NCBI GenBank assembly: GCA_910583775.1
Contig: CAJTYD010000036.1
Location: 1 to 28,096 of the forward strand
Reading direction: 5' to 3'
Length of the DNA stretch: 28,096 nucleotides
Source of the DNA: an uncultured Muribaculaceae bacterium
GTDB lineage: Bacteria > Bacteroidota > Bacteroidia > Bacteroidales > Muribaculaceae
Shown: in pieces, positions 8,191 through 17,250 of the stretch
Layout: every line of letters starts with the position of its first letter
How positions within the stretch are numbered: the first letter of the stretch is position 1
Notes under the pieces: generated by a model
Seen by the model: the letters and a program-made list of their open reading frames with translations, nothing else
Told to the model about the DNA's origin: nothing
Databases searched by the model: none
Program-made: the position numbers and the translations under genes

Positions 8191-8889
8191 TCAGGATCTA
8201 TCGGCCGCACCCTCGGAACAACCCTCGATAACTATAACAATCTCTCCTTTTGCTTGGTTCGATGAAAAATAATCGGAGAGGGATCCGAGAGTGTCGCGGA
8301 GAACGGTTTCATGCAGTTTAGAGATCTCGCGGCAAACAGCCGCCTTGCGGTGGCAGCCGAATGTTTCGCAGAGCTGACGGAGCGTACGCGCCAGACGCAG
8401 AGGCGATTCGTAGATTATCGTTGTCCTGGGATCCGCGGCAAGAAAGGCCAGACGGCTTGCCCTGCCCTTTTTCAAAGGCAGAAACCCCTCGAAGACGAAT
8501 CTGTCGCAGGGAAGCCCGGATGCCACAAGCGCCGGGACAAAGGCCGTGGCGCCCGGCAGACACTCCACCGTCACTCCCCTTTCGCGGCATGCCCGCGAAA
8601 GCATGAAGCCGGGATCGGAGATGCCGGGGGTGCCTGCATCGGATATAAGCGCGATGCGCTGCCCCCCTTCTATTGCATCGACGATCGCCCCGCAGGTCTG
8701 ATGCTCGTTGAACTTATGATGGCTCCGCATCGGAGTGTGAATGTCGAAATGTTTCAGAAGCACTCCGCTGGTCCGCGTGTCTTCAGCAAGAATCAGATCA
8801 ACCTCCTTCAGCACATTTATCGCCCTGAAGGTCATATCCTCGAGATTGCCCACCGGAGTGGGGACAATATACAGTTTCCCGGTATCCAT
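8191..8889 (-). CDS. rsmI: 16S rRNA (cytidine-1402 2'-O)-methyltransferase RsmI
   Basis: The 232-residue protein carries the signature of the RsmI family of SAM-dependent tetrapyrrole-methylase-fold enzymes: LYIVPTPVGNLEDMTFRA at the N-terminus, LAEDTRTSGVLLKHF, and ALISDAGTPGISDPG. Later come GATAFVPALVASGLPCDRF and IYESPLRL. It 2'-O-methylates C1402 in the decoding centre of 16S rRNA. Its length is close to the core domain and lacks the longer C-terminal extension of the E. coli protein. It lies 7 nt after the upstream hypothetical gene and ends the leftward dacB cluster. Confidence 0.93.
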   Translation of the reverse strand: MDTGKLYIVPTPVGNLEDMTFRAINVLKEVDLILAEDTRTSGVLLKHFDIHTPMRSHHKFNEHQTCGAIVDAIEGGQRIALISDAGTPGISDPGFMLSRACRERGVTVECLPGATAFVPALVASGLPCDRFVFEGFLPLKKGRASRLAFLAADPRTTIIYESPLRLARTLRQLCETFGCHRKAAVCREISKLHETVLRDTLGSLSDYFSSNQAKGEIVIVIEGCSEGAADRS

Positions 8890-8896
8890 GGCTGTC

Positions 8897-9514
8897 CTAT
8901 TTGCCGAGATATTGTGAAATCACGGCCAGGAAATCAACTACCTCCTGCTTTTCAGGATTCCAGCCGAGTTCTCCGAGGAAATATTCCTCAGCCTCCTCAT
9001 AGTTCTCCATAGAGGCTACCATATTCATAGCGGCCGAAAACTCGGCGTCGGAATTCGCGAAGAGCTCGCGGCGGAAGCGGAATCTGTCGTTGAGGCAGAA
9101 AGCCGGCTTGCGTGCGGTGCTCGTGAAATCGCCGGCAGGCAGCTGATCCTGGACGGGATAAGAACGGCGGGGCTCTTCGGGTTCAACAATAGAAACCTTC
9201 CCTGGTTCGACTATCGATACTTTTTCCGGTTCCACTATCGAGACCTTTTCAGACGTCGGTTTCACGGGAATTTCCGGTGCCGGGGCGGTTACTTCAGGCT
9301 CCGGGAAAAGGGAATCGGAAACGGCCGAAACTTTTTCGACTGTCTCAACCGCTTCCTCGCTATCCTCCCCGCAGGGAAGGCGCAGGTCATTGAGTCTTGA
9401 AAGGATCAGCGGCTCGAGCTCACTGATTCTGTCCTCACGCAGCTGGGCGAGCTCAAGAAGTCCTTCGAGTTCGTAAACCTTATCCTTAAGCGCTTTGATA
9501 TCCTTTATGTTCAT
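8897..9514 (-). CDS. Conserved Bacteroidales-type hypothetical protein with KVSIVEP repeats
   Basis: I prefer the ATG at 9514, giving MNIKDIKALKDKVYELEGLL (205 residues): a helical N-terminal segment, a low-complexity middle and a conserved C-terminal block (FCLNDRFRFRRELF ... MNMVASMENYEEAEEYF ... GWNPEKQ). An alternative ATG at 9571 overlaps the dacB stop as ATGA but adds 19 residues unlike the rest. The middle contains three tandem copies of KVSIVEP(E/G). The C-terminal block looks like a widely shared Bacteroidales domain of unknown function. It sits between dacB and rsmI on the same strand. No enzymatic motif is evident. Confidence 0.75.
   Translation of the reverse strand: MNIKDIKALKDKVYELEGLLELAQLREDRISELEPLILSRLNDLRLPCGEDSEEAVETVEKVSAVSDSLFPEPEVTAPAPEIPVKPTSEKVSIVEPEKVSIVEPGKVSIVEPEEPRRSYPVQDQLPAGDFTSTARKPAFCLNDRFRFRRELFANSDAEFSAAMNMVASMENYEEAEEYFLGELGWNPEKQEVVDFLAVISQYLGK
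9180..9251 (-). repeat. Three 24-bp coding tandem repeats (KVSIVEP units)
   Basis: Units at 9180-9203, 9204-9227 and 9228-9251 each begin GGTTC on the plus strand. They differ mainly at third positions while encoding near-identical octapeptides, so this is an older repeat kept at protein level rather than a fresh slippage product. Confidence 0.85.
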
Positions 9515-9567
9515 ATTATTACAGATATTCAAGAATTTATTCAAGTTAATTATTTTCACGAAAAACG

Positions 9568-10788
9568 TCATTCCGCCGGAGCGCCATCAAAAATATCGAG
9601 GAGCATTCTCTTCACGGCCTCGCGCGCCGCCCCCCGGTTGGGCATCTCGTTCATCATCACCACGATTACATGGGTCGGGACATAATCGTCGTCCAGCTTG
9701 TATCCGGCGTAACACTGGATGCCCTTCATGCTTCCCGTCTTCATCGCCACATACCCCTCGAGAGATGTACCGGCCATAAAGCGACGAAGCGTTCCCTCCT
9801 GACCCGCGAGCGGGAAGAATGAAGCGTAATAGGGATCCTCGCTCTTATGCGACAGCACCTCGGCCATGAATCTGGCCGTGATACGGTTCTGTCTGGAAAG
9901 CCCCGAGCCGTCGATGATCTCTATGCCCTCCATAGGAGCCTTTTTCCGTTTCCAGAATTTTCTCTCGAGCTCGGCGCCGGTGGCCGTCGCGCCGGGTCGT
10001 CCCGATTTCACGGCGTAAGTCCGGAGCAGGGATTCGGCGAACATATTGTCGCTTCGCATCATGCATGAACGCATGATCTCGTCGACGGCGGCCGAACGGT
10101 GGGTCAGAAGCAGCCGGCGGTCTCTGTCGCGGATCTCCTCGCCCAGAATCTCTATTCCCTGGCCGCGAAGGCGTGATTTCAAACGGGAATCGAACACGCC
10201 AGCCGGATTCGGCACCGAGCGCGAGCCCGAAGCGTTGTCCTCGAAATTAAGTCCGTGCGACCCAGTGCCGTAAGCCTGGGAAAGATCGGCCGACATCCAT
10301 GACGAAGGATAGGCAGGCCCTTCGAAAACACTCTCGTCTACTATGACGCGCCCCTTTATGGTCCGCACACCCTCCGCCTTGAGGGCTCTCGCGATCTCGC
10401 CGACGATGTCGGCACTCGGAGGCTCGTGACGCGAATTCAGACTCGGATCCCCGCTGCCTTCTACAACGACATTCCCCTCGAGCACTCCTTCGCGGAGGTG
10501 ACCTGTGATATAGACAGGCGTCTCGAAACAGTTGTCTATATCCATTCTGTCAAGAAGAGTAGCCACCGTGACGCATTTCATGATCGACGCCGGAATCAGG
10601 GGCTTGTCGACGTTATATTCGGCCAGCGATTCCCCCGTGGAGAGGTCGATGACCATCACCGACGAGTTGGGAGCGCTTATTCCCCGCGCGTTGCTGAAGG
10701 TCTCGACAGTGTCGGCCATAAGCTCAGCCGCCCCTAAAAAGAGGCAGAGAACAAAAATCAATATCCTTATATGAGATTTTTTCTTCAT
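9568..10788 (-). CDS. dacB: D-alanyl-D-alanine carboxypeptidase/endopeptidase (PBP4 family, S13)
   Basis: A signal peptide (about 1-25, ending ELMA) is followed by the three penicillin-binding motifs in S13 order: SxxK as SIMK (68-71), SxN as SDN (about 245) and KTG (about 350). At 406 residues it is shorter than the E. coli enzyme but retains the insert between the first two motifs that marks class C PBPs. It would trim stem peptides and cleave cross-links in the periplasm. It is first in a leftward cluster with the conserved hypothetical and rsmI, and has a consensus promoter at 10862-10893. All active-site motifs are intact. Confidence 0.93.
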   Translation of the reverse strand: MKKKSHIRILIFVLCLFLGAAELMADTVETFSNARGISAPNSSVMVIDLSTGESLAEYNVDKPLIPASIMKCVTVATLLDRMDIDNCFETPVYITGHLREGVLEGNVVVEGSGDPSLNSRHEPPSADIVGEIARALKAEGVRTIKGRVIVDESVFEGPAYPSSWMSADLSQAYGTGSHGLNFEDNASGSRSVPNPAGVFDSRLKSRLRGQGIEILGEEIRDRDRRLLLTHRSAAVDEIMRSCMMRSDNMFAESLLRTYAVKSGRPGATATGAELERKFWKRKKAPMEGIEIIDGSGLSRQNRITARFMAEVLSHKSEDPYYASFFPLAGQEGTLRRFMAGTSLEGYVAMKTGSMKGIQCYAGYKLDDDYVPTHVIVVMMNEMPNRGAAREAVKRMLLDIFDGAPAE

Positions 10789-10861
10789 TTACCCGTAAAA
10801 AGACTGTCGGAATCCTCTCCGAAACAATTGGCGGAAGAAATCCGTTACATGAAATATAGCA

Positions 10862-10893
10862 CAAAATTAGCTTTTTGTGCGGCATCACGCAAA
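10862..10893 (-). promoter_or_regulatory. Promoter for dacB
   Basis: On the minus strand TTTG (10893-10890), a 20-nt spacer and TAATTTTG (10869-10862) fit the Bacteroidota consensus. A second TAATTTTG occurs on the plus strand at 10902-10909, pointing toward the permease gene, but its upstream TTTG is 24 nt away, so it is weaker. Confidence 0.7.
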
Positions 10894-10950
10894 CTTTTTA
10901 CTAATTTTGACAAATTGAAACAGATTCCGCTATGGTTTTCTGACTTTTTC

Positions 10951-10968
10951 TAAAGAGCATGCTCTTTA
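10951..10968. promoter_or_regulatory. 18-bp perfect palindrome upstream of the permease start
   Basis: TAAAGAGCATGCTCTTTA is exactly self-complementary and ends 13 nt before the ATG at 10982. It could be an operator for a dimeric regulator or an RNA hairpin (6-bp stem, 6-nt loop) at the ribosome entry region. No T-run follows that would make it a good terminator. Confidence 0.55.
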
Positions 10969-10981
10969 AAAACGATTGCTT

Positions 10982-12121
10982 ATGGATGTAAACGTCAACG
11001 AACGACAGCCGTATACCTTCGACCGAGTGATCCGCATTCTCTTCACGGTATGCGCCACGCTGGCAACCCTATATCTTCTGAACCTTCTCAAAGGCGTGCT
11101 TCTGCCGTTTCTCGTGGCCTGCCTGATAGCCTATATGCTCGAGCCCATCGTGAAATGGAACATGAAATGGATGCATTGCCGCGGCCGCTTCTTTCCGGTG
11201 GTCATAACGCTTCTCGAGGCTTGCGTGGCCGTCGGCGTCTTTCTCGCCGTCTTCATCCCGTATCTTGTCTCAGAATGCGAGGATATGGCCGATATGCTGA
11301 GAAAATACGCCACCACCCAGATCAACATCCCGTATATCTCTGAAAACATCCACCGTTTCCTGCGTGAGAACATCGACCTGAACGAAATCTCGAAATATCT
11401 CTCGAAAAAAGAATGGAGCGACCTCATAAAATCGGGCATCTCCTCCTCCTGGAGCTTCCTGAGCTCGGGGCTGGCCTTTATCTTCGGAATGGTGAGCTGG
11501 CTTATCGTGCTGCTCTACGTCATCTTCATCATGCTTGACTACGAGCGGCTTATGCTCAGTTTCCGTCAGCTCGTACCCCCGCGGCAGCGCCATCGCGTTT
11601 TCCGCATCTTCGATGACATCAAGAACGCCATGAACCGTTACTTCCGCGGCCAGTTCATAATCGCCTTCACCGTAGGCATCCTCTTCTCCATAGGCTTCAT
11701 CATCATAGGGCTGCCCATGGGGATGGTGCTCGGCCTCTTCATCGGAATGCTCAACATGGTGCCTTACCTCCAGCTCATATCGCTGCCGATCACGGCCGTG
11801 CTCTGTCTGGTATGGACCGTGAGCACGGGCGGCGACTTCTGGCTTATCTTCTGGGAAGCGATGGCCGTCTACCTTATCGTGCAGTGCATCCAGGACCTTT
11901 TCCTGACTCCGAAGATCATGGGCAAGGCAATGGGGCTCAATCCCGCCATAATCCTGCTCTCACTCTCTATCTGGGGCAGCCTGCTGGGCTTCATGGGTCT
12001 CATTATCGCGCTCCCTCTGACAACCCTCATCCTCTCCTACTATAATCTTTACGTGATTCAGCGCATTCAGCAGAAAGCGAGAATACGACACGAACGAATT
12101 GAAAACAACAAAACCACATAG
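10982..12121 (+). CDS. AI-2E family (PerM/UPF0118) membrane permease
   Basis: The ATG at 10982 is preferred over an in-frame TTG two codons earlier. The 379-residue protein shows the family layout. A first hydrophobic pair (about 18-60) contains LLKGVLLPFLVACLIAYMLEPIVKW. A soluble segment of about 70 residues follows, then several membrane spans with the conserved GQFIIAFTVGILFSIGFIIIGLP and GLFIGMLNMVPYLQLISLP. The last spans are near 310-360. Family members export autoinducer-2 or act as ion/H+ antiporters; the neighbour favours an ion role, but this is inference. Only 3 nt separate it from the Kef-type antiporter, so they are probably cotranscribed. Confidence 0.85.
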   Translation: MDVNVNERQPYTFDRVIRILFTVCATLATLYLLNLLKGVLLPFLVACLIAYMLEPIVKWNMKWMHCRGRFFPVVITLLEACVAVGVFLAVFIPYLVSECEDMADMLRKYATTQINIPYISENIHRFLRENIDLNEISKYLSKKEWSDLIKSGISSSWSFLSSGLAFIFGMVSWLIVLLYVIFIMLDYERLMLSFRQLVPPRQRHRVFRIFDDIKNAMNRYFRGQFIIAFTVGILFSIGFIIIGLPMGMVLGLFIGMLNMVPYLQLISLPITAVLCLVWTVSTGGDFWLIFWEAMAVYLIVQCIQDLFLTPKIMGKAMGLNPAIILLSLSIWGSLLGFMGLIIALPLTTLILSYYNLYVIQRIQQKARIRHERIENNKTT

Positions 12122-12124
12122 CGC

Positions 12125-14458
12125 ATGATCACGCTACCATTATCCACCGAATTCGCCGCGGTTCAGCCTGAAACCGTAACCCAGCTCGACACCCAGCTGT
12201 CGACGGAGATTAACCCCGACGCCCAGAAGCCATCGGCTGAAGAAGCCCACACAAACGGCCTCATCGCGGATCTGGCCTGGATTCTGCTGTTGGGCGCCAT
12301 CGTCACGCTCCTCTTCAAGAAACTGAAACAGCCAGTCGTGCTCGGATACATTCTCGCCGGATTTCTTGCGAGCCCCAAATTCGTATATCTCCCCTCAATA
12401 GCCAACCTCGACAACATCCAGTTCTGGGCTGACCTCGGCATCGTGGTGCTCATGTTCTCCATCGGTCTTGAGTTCTCGTTCAAGAAGCTTATGAATTCAG
12501 GATCGTCGGCCGTGGTGACGGCGCTGATAATCATCACGGGCATGACATTCGCCGGCTTCGGCGTCGGTTATCTGTTAGGGCTCAACGCCATCAACTGCAT
12601 TTTCCTCGGAGGCATGATCTCCATGTCGTCGACAACCATAATCATGAAAGCCCTCGATGATCTGGGTCTCAAGCAGAAGAAGTTCGCCTCCCTTGTTCTC
12701 GCCGTGCTGATTATAGAAGACCTCTTCGCCGTCCTGATGCTCGTGCTGCTCTCCTCGCTGGCAATGGGCAACGTAAAGGGCTCCGAACTTCTGCTCTGCA
12801 TCGGCAAGCTGATCTTCTTCCTCATCATCTGGTTTCTTGTTGGAGTCTATGTCATCCCTACCTTCCTCACCAAAGTCAGGAGCTACCTCAACGACGAGAC
12901 GCTGCTCGTGGTTGCGATGGGGCTCTGTTTCTTCATGGCCATTTTCAGCGTGATGTGCGGATTCTCTCTCGAACTCGGCGCTTTCGTGATGGGCTCGATT
13001 CTCGCGGGCACCGTGATGGCGGAAAAGATGGAACGCGTTATCGGGCCGGTGAAAAACCTGTTCGGGTCTGTGTTCTTCATCTCGGTGGGAATGATGGTGG
13101 AGCCAAACGTCCTGGTGCAATACTGGTGGCAGATCCTGATCCTCGCGGTGGTGGTGATCGCGGGCATGATCATTTTCGGCACGCTCGGAATGCTCGTCAC
13201 GGGGCAGAACCTCAAAGTTGCGATGGAGAGCGGCTTCACTCTGACGCAGATCGGTGAGTTCTCTTTCATCATCGCTTCGCTCGGCATGAGCCTCGGCGTG
13301 CTTGACGAATCGCTTTATCCGATCATCGTGGCGGTCTCCGTTCTGACGATTTTCACAACCCCTTATTTCATCAAGATGGCCGACGGAGCTTACTTCATCG
13401 TGGCGAGACATCTTCCCGCGGGGCTTAACTTCCTGATCTCCCGCTATTCGAAACAGGTTGTCGACTCCAACGAGACAAGACGCCTCTGGAAAGCGATCAT
13501 AAAGCGCTATCTGTGGCGCATACTGCTCTATTCAGTGATACTGTTTGCCGAGATTCTTTTCTCGCGTAACTTCCTTTTCCCGCTCTGCGACAAATACCTG
13601 GGAGGCTGGGGCCACCCCGTAGCCACTGCGCTGACAATCGTGGCCATGCTCCCCTTCCTGGTGGCCCTCACCTTCTCCACCACCAAGCCCGACGAGCGCA
13701 TGCAGCTGCATCAGACGGCCTCCTTCTACGACGTCCCTCTCGTGGCGATGCGTATCGTGCGTTATCTCGTGGCTCTGTTTTTCATCGTATACTTCACCAC
13801 GCTCGCCTATTCCTCGATTGTAGGATGGCTTGTTGGACTCGGATGTTTCATCATCATCATGAGCTTCGCCTCGACGCGCCTCATGCAGAGGTATAACAAG
13901 ATGGAGGAGAAATTCATGAACAACCTCAACAGCCGCGAGAACACCCGTCTGGGCGTCAACAACAACCTTGTCGACGACATGCACCAGGCCTATATCGAGG
14001 TGACGCAGAGCTCATCGTTCGTCGGCGACCGGCTCAAGGATTCGGGACTGCGCCGCGATTACGGCGTGAGCGTATCGAGCATCCAGCGCGGCGACGACTA
14101 TATGCCTCTGCCGTCGAAAGACGCGCGTATCTTCCCCGGCGACATTCTCGGAGTGATAGGCACCGACGACCAGCTCAAGAAGCTCAACGAAGACATCGAA
14201 AAATCGCTGGAGGCAACGATGAGACAGCCTGCAATGCAACGGAAAGTGGAACTGCGTAGCATCAAGCTCTCCGACCGCTCCCCCATCATAGGAATGCCGC
14301 TCAGGCAGACCAATATCCAGAAAGACTATTATTCGATGATAGTGAAGATCCAGCGTAATGAAGACGATTTCATACAGCCCGAGCCGCAGGCCGTGCTCCA
14401 GGCCGGCGACGTGATCTGGGTGGTGGGCGATCCCGACAGGATCGACGGCATGAAATAG
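12125..14458 (+). CDS. Kef-type CPA2 cation:proton antiporter with tandem RCK_C domains
   Basis: The 777-residue protein begins with about 40 polar residues, then a CPA2 exchanger domain (about 45-430). Typical segments are KQPVVLGYILAGFLASP, GIVVLMFSIGLEFSFKKL and SMSSTTIIMKALDDLG. About four further membrane spans follow (about 455-600). The C-terminus has two RCK_C/TrkA_C-like units (about 640-700 and 705-777), each with the phi-PGD-phi pattern (FPGDILGVIG; QAGDVIWVVG). There is no recognisable Rossmann RCK_N domain between membrane and RCK_C parts, unlike E. coli KefB/C. It probably exchanges K+ or Na+ for H+ under control of a ligand bound at the RCK_C domains. It converges with a second CPA2 gene 27 nt away. 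Confidence 0.88.
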   Translation: MITLPLSTEFAAVQPETVTQLDTQLSTEINPDAQKPSAEEAHTNGLIADLAWILLLGAIVTLLFKKLKQPVVLGYILAGFLASPKFVYLPSIANLDNIQFWADLGIVVLMFSIGLEFSFKKLMNSGSSAVVTALIIITGMTFAGFGVGYLLGLNAINCIFLGGMISMSSTTIIMKALDDLGLKQKKFASLVLAVLIIEDLFAVLMLVLLSSLAMGNVKGSELLLCIGKLIFFLIIWFLVGVYVIPTFLTKVRSYLNDETLLVVAMGLCFFMAIFSVMCGFSLELGAFVMGSILAGTVMAEKMERVIGPVKNLFGSVFFISVGMMVEPNVLVQYWWQILILAVVVIAGMIIFGTLGMLVTGQNLKVAMESGFTLTQIGEFSFIIASLGMSLGVLDESLYPIIVAVSVLTIFTTPYFIKMADGAYFIVARHLPAGLNFLISRYSKQVVDSNETRRLWKAIIKRYLWRILLYSVILFAEILFSRNFLFPLCDKYLGGWGHPVATALTIVAMLPFLVALTFSTTKPDERMQLHQTASFYDVPLVAMRIVRYLVALFFIVYFTTLAYSSIVGWLVGLGCFIIIMSFASTRLMQRYNKMEEKFMNNLNSRENTRLGVNNNLVDDMHQAYIEVTQSSSFVGDRLKDSGLRRDYGVSVSSIQRGDDYMPLPSKDARIFPGDILGVIGTDDQLKKLNEDIEKSLEATMRQPAMQRKVELRSIKLSDRSPIIGMPLRQTNIQKDYYSMIVKIQRNEDDFIQPEPQAVLQAGDVIWVVGDPDRIDGMK

Positions 14459-14485
14459 ATCAGAACTTTTCCTGAAATAAAGTTT

Positions 14486-16483
14486 CTAAAATTGCTTGGG
14501 ATAGATCACCACGAGATTGTGGTGGTTGAAGTTTCTCGCCAGATAAGCCGGCATGTTGTCGAGGTCGGAAGAATGTGAAAGAGATCCTTTGCGGGCTCCG
14601 ACAACAACCATAAGGTCGTCCTCGCTGACATCGCCGGAAATAAGGATGAAATCGTCCCACGATGTCATCTCGCGGTACTCGTGAATCACGTTGAAGCGCC
14701 CGTCGGTCATGAACTGCCTTAAGTATTCCTGCGTGGCGGGATAGCAGATGAAGATGAGCCGGGCGTCTACCTGGCTTCCCAGGTTGGCCATCCGTGTCAG
14801 CCAGAGAGGGAATCCGGTCTCGTATTCAGCCTTCTCAGGGACGGCCACGAAAATGCGGGCAACGGTATCGACCGGTATGAAACAGCGCGATATGAACACC
14901 ATCTTGTTGGTGGAGCGCAGAAGCTGCTCGATCATCGAGCCGTAGAAAGTGTCGACGATATTTGATTTTCTATGGAAACCGATCACCATCTCCGTCGAGT
15001 TTTCCTCTTTACCGACATTGATAAGGCCGGAGACGATATTCAGGTCATAACGTTCTATCTGCTTGACCTCCACATCCATGCCTTCGGCGACACCGAGCGC
15101 GCTCGCCATCGCGTCGTGTCCGACGGCCTTCAGCGACGGATCATCGTTATAGCGCACGAAAAGAGTGGTGACATAATTGCGGTTTAGGGGCGAGCGCATG
15201 AAAAGGGCAAGACGCATCAGGCCCTCTGAAGTGACAGGATTAGCCACGGCCACAAGCTGGCGGGCATATTCCCCCGGAGCGAGCTCCTCGTTTTCAAGAT
15301 TCTCCTGCGTTACGCGCATCCTGATTTTCTTGGCGGCCCGCTCGGTCACCACCGAAGACACCAGACAGCATATCAGTATCATCATGACGGCTCCGTTCAT
15401 GACGTTTTCCGACACAAGACCGTATTGGAATCCGATCATCGTCGCGGCAATCGTGGCGGCGGCCTTTCCCGACGTCAGGCCGAACATAAGGCTGGTGCCT
15501 TCACGCGAGATCGAGAACATGCGCCCGGCGATATGGCAGGCGATCCACTTGCTGAAAAGAGCAACCCCAGTCATGTTGACGGCAACCCAAAGCACGTCCC
15601 ACCCCCTGAAGACGACGCCGACGTTGATGAGCATCCCGACGCCTATCAGGAAGTAAGGGATGAAAATGGAGTTTCCGACAAATCGGATGTTTTTCATCAA
15701 CCCGCTCCTGACGGGAATCATGGGATTGAGCACGATGCCGGCATAGAAGGCTCCGAGAATCGATTCCAGACCGATTATTCCGGCGAGCATGGAGGCCACG
15801 AAGACCAGGGCGAGAATGAATATGAACTGGGTGGTGGGCTCGTTGTTATGGCTGAATATCCGTCGCGTGAGCCAGGGGAAGGAATAGCCGACCACAATCA
15901 TATAGACGGCCATAAGAAGGAGCAGGCGCATTATCCGGCCGACGCTGAAGCCGCCGTCGGCCTTGACGGAGACTACACCCGCAAGGGCAAGAAGGGCAAG
16001 GAGGACGGCGACGATGGTGCCGCAGACGGCAATCACGGCAGCCCGGTTGTTAGATAAGCCGAACTTGCTTACTACAGGATAGGAAATCAGCGTGTGGGAG
16101 GCATACATCGAGGCGATGAGCACCGAAGAGGTCCAGCTGACCCCGAAAGCGTAATGCGAGCCGAAAATTCCGGCCGTCATAGGCAATGCGAACGACAGCA
16201 GACCGAATAGGATTCCCTGCTTCGACGACTGCCGGAGATGAAACATATCGATCTCGACGGCCGCAAGAAACATGATGTAAAGGATTCCGACCTCGCCGAA
16301 AATACGGAAGCTCGCGTCGCGCTCAAGGAGGTTGAACCCGTAGGGACCGACCGCGATACCGGCTATAATCATTCCGACGATCTGAGGTATCTTCAGGCGG
16401 CGGAACAACAATGGGCCGAGTAATATGATGAGCAGCACGAGCAGGAATATCGCGACCGGCTGCTGTAACGGAAAACTTATCAA
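14486..16483 (-). CDS. CPA2 cation:proton antiporter with USP-like cytosolic domain
   Basis: The start is a TTG (16483) whose bases overlap the tatD stop (TTGA). The next ATG, at residue 38, would remove the first membrane span, so TTG is preferred. The 665-residue product has a CPA2 domain (about 1-390) with LKIPQIVGMIIAGIAVGPYGFNLL, GILYIMFLAAVEIDM and LESILGAFYAGIVLNPMIP. The cytosolic tail of about 265 residues contains PVTSEGLMRLALFM and two segments reminiscent of universal stress proteins (ENSTEMVIGFHRKSNIVDTF; EDDLMVVVGARKGSLSHSS). It probably moves Na+ or K+ against H+. It is last in a four-gene leftward chain with polyprenyl synthetase and tatD. The USP-like call is by pattern only. 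Confidence 0.85.
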   Translation of the reverse strand: MISFPLQQPVAIFLLVLLIILLGPLLFRRLKIPQIVGMIIAGIAVGPYGFNLLERDASFRIFGEVGILYIMFLAAVEIDMFHLRQSSKQGILFGLLSFALPMTAGIFGSHYAFGVSWTSSVLIASMYASHTLISYPVVSKFGLSNNRAAVIAVCGTIVAVLLALLALAGVVSVKADGGFSVGRIMRLLLLMAVYMIVVGYSFPWLTRRIFSHNNEPTTQFIFILALVFVASMLAGIIGLESILGAFYAGIVLNPMIPVRSGLMKNIRFVGNSIFIPYFLIGVGMLINVGVVFRGWDVLWVAVNMTGVALFSKWIACHIAGRMFSISREGTSLMFGLTSGKAAATIAATMIGFQYGLVSENVMNGAVMMILICCLVSSVVTERAAKKIRMRVTQENLENEELAPGEYARQLVAVANPVTSEGLMRLALFMRSPLNRNYVTTLFVRYNDDPSLKAVGHDAMASALGVAEGMDVEVKQIERYDLNIVSGLINVGKEENSTEMVIGFHRKSNIVDTFYGSMIEQLLRSTNKMVFISRCFIPVDTVARIFVAVPEKAEYETGFPLWLTRMANLGSQVDARLIFICYPATQEYLRQFMTDGRFNVIHEYREMTSWDDFILISGDVSEDDLMVVVGARKGSLSHSSDLDNMPAYLARNFNHHNLVVIYPKQF

Positions 16484-17250
16484 AATCCGAATATTTTTTC
16501 TGCGTTCATATCTGTTATACGCTCCACATTCTCAGCCTCCTCTCCGAGCACCGACGCCACGCAGTCGCGGATATACGGGAGGTAGGAGCTTTCGTTGCGG
16601 CGTCCTCTGTAAGGAACGGGCGCCAGCCAGGGAGAATCGGTCTCGAGAACGATTCTGTCGAGCCCGATCTCAGGCAGAGCCTCGCGCAGCGGCTTCGCGT
16701 TCCTGAAAGTGACCACGCCGTTGATTCCGAACCATGGGTCGCAGACCTTGCGGATACCTCTCACTTCTTCCGGTCCGGCGGTAAAGCTGTGGAAGATGAG
16801 CGGAGGCAGAAGATCCCTTCTCTTCGACGAAAGCACCTCGAGAGTGAGGTCGAGGCCTTCGCGGCAGTGTATGATTACCGGAAGACGCCGCGCTATAGCA
16901 ATATCGACCTGACGTGAAAACGCCTCGACCTGCCGTTCGGCACCGGAGGCGTCCCAGTAAAGGTCTATGCCGATCTCGCCGACAGCGTCCCAGCCCTCTT
17001 CATCGAGTATCCTCTCCATCCGGTCGACCGTCTCGCTCCAGTCGTCGCCCAATTCCGTAGGGTGAAGGCCCATGGCGATCTTCGTCCGGGCCGGATAGGC
17101 GGAATGCAGTTCCCTTATCGGACCGACCGAAGCGGCGTCGATGTTGGGAAAGACCATTCTGCCCACGCCCGCTGCGAGAGCCCTTTCAAGAATCGCTTTC
17201 GGGTCCTCGCCGGAATCGGGGATATAGATGTGGGTATGGGTATCGGTCAT
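16480..17250 (-). CDS. tatD: TatD-family metal-dependent hydrolase / 3'-5' DNase
   Basis: Translation from the ATG at 17250 (MTDTHTHIYIP) puts the metal-binding HxH at residues 5-7, as expected. Starting further upstream in this frame would run into the polyprenyl synthetase coding region. The 256-residue barrel shows DAVGEIGIDLYW, VIIHCREGLD, LIFHSFTAG and the final VLETDSPWLAPVPYRGRRNE, all family metal or substrate motifs. TatD enzymes are nucleases linked to DNA damage and oxidative stress. Its ATG overlaps the synthetase stop (ATGA) and its stop overlaps the antiporter start, implying translational coupling. Confidence 0.92.
   Translation of the reverse strand: MTDTHTHIYIPDSGEDPKAILERALAAGVGRMVFPNIDAASVGPIRELHSAYPARTKIAMGLHPTELGDDWSETVDRMERILDEEGWDAVGEIGIDLYWDASGAERQVEAFSRQVDIAIARRLPVIIHCREGLDLTLEVLSSKRRDLLPPLIFHSFTAGPEEVRGIRKVCDPWFGINGVVTFRNAKPLREALPEIGLDRIVLETDSPWLAPVPYRGRRNESSYLPYIRDCVASVLGEEAENVERITDMNAEKIFGF

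Noticed and set aside
9180..9251. CRISPR-like or phase-variable repeat
   Set aside because: The three 24-bp units are contiguous, coding and divergent at third positions, so they are a protein repeat.
12575..13411. 278-codon minus-strand frame opposite the Kef-type antiporter
   Set aside because: Its His/Asp/Glu/Arg-rich composition is the reverse complement of membrane-protein codons; the plus-strand gene is certain.
15425..16057. 210-codon plus-strand frame opposite the second antiporter
   Set aside because: Its composition is rich in Asp, Gly, His and Glu, as expected for an antisense shadow of membrane spans.
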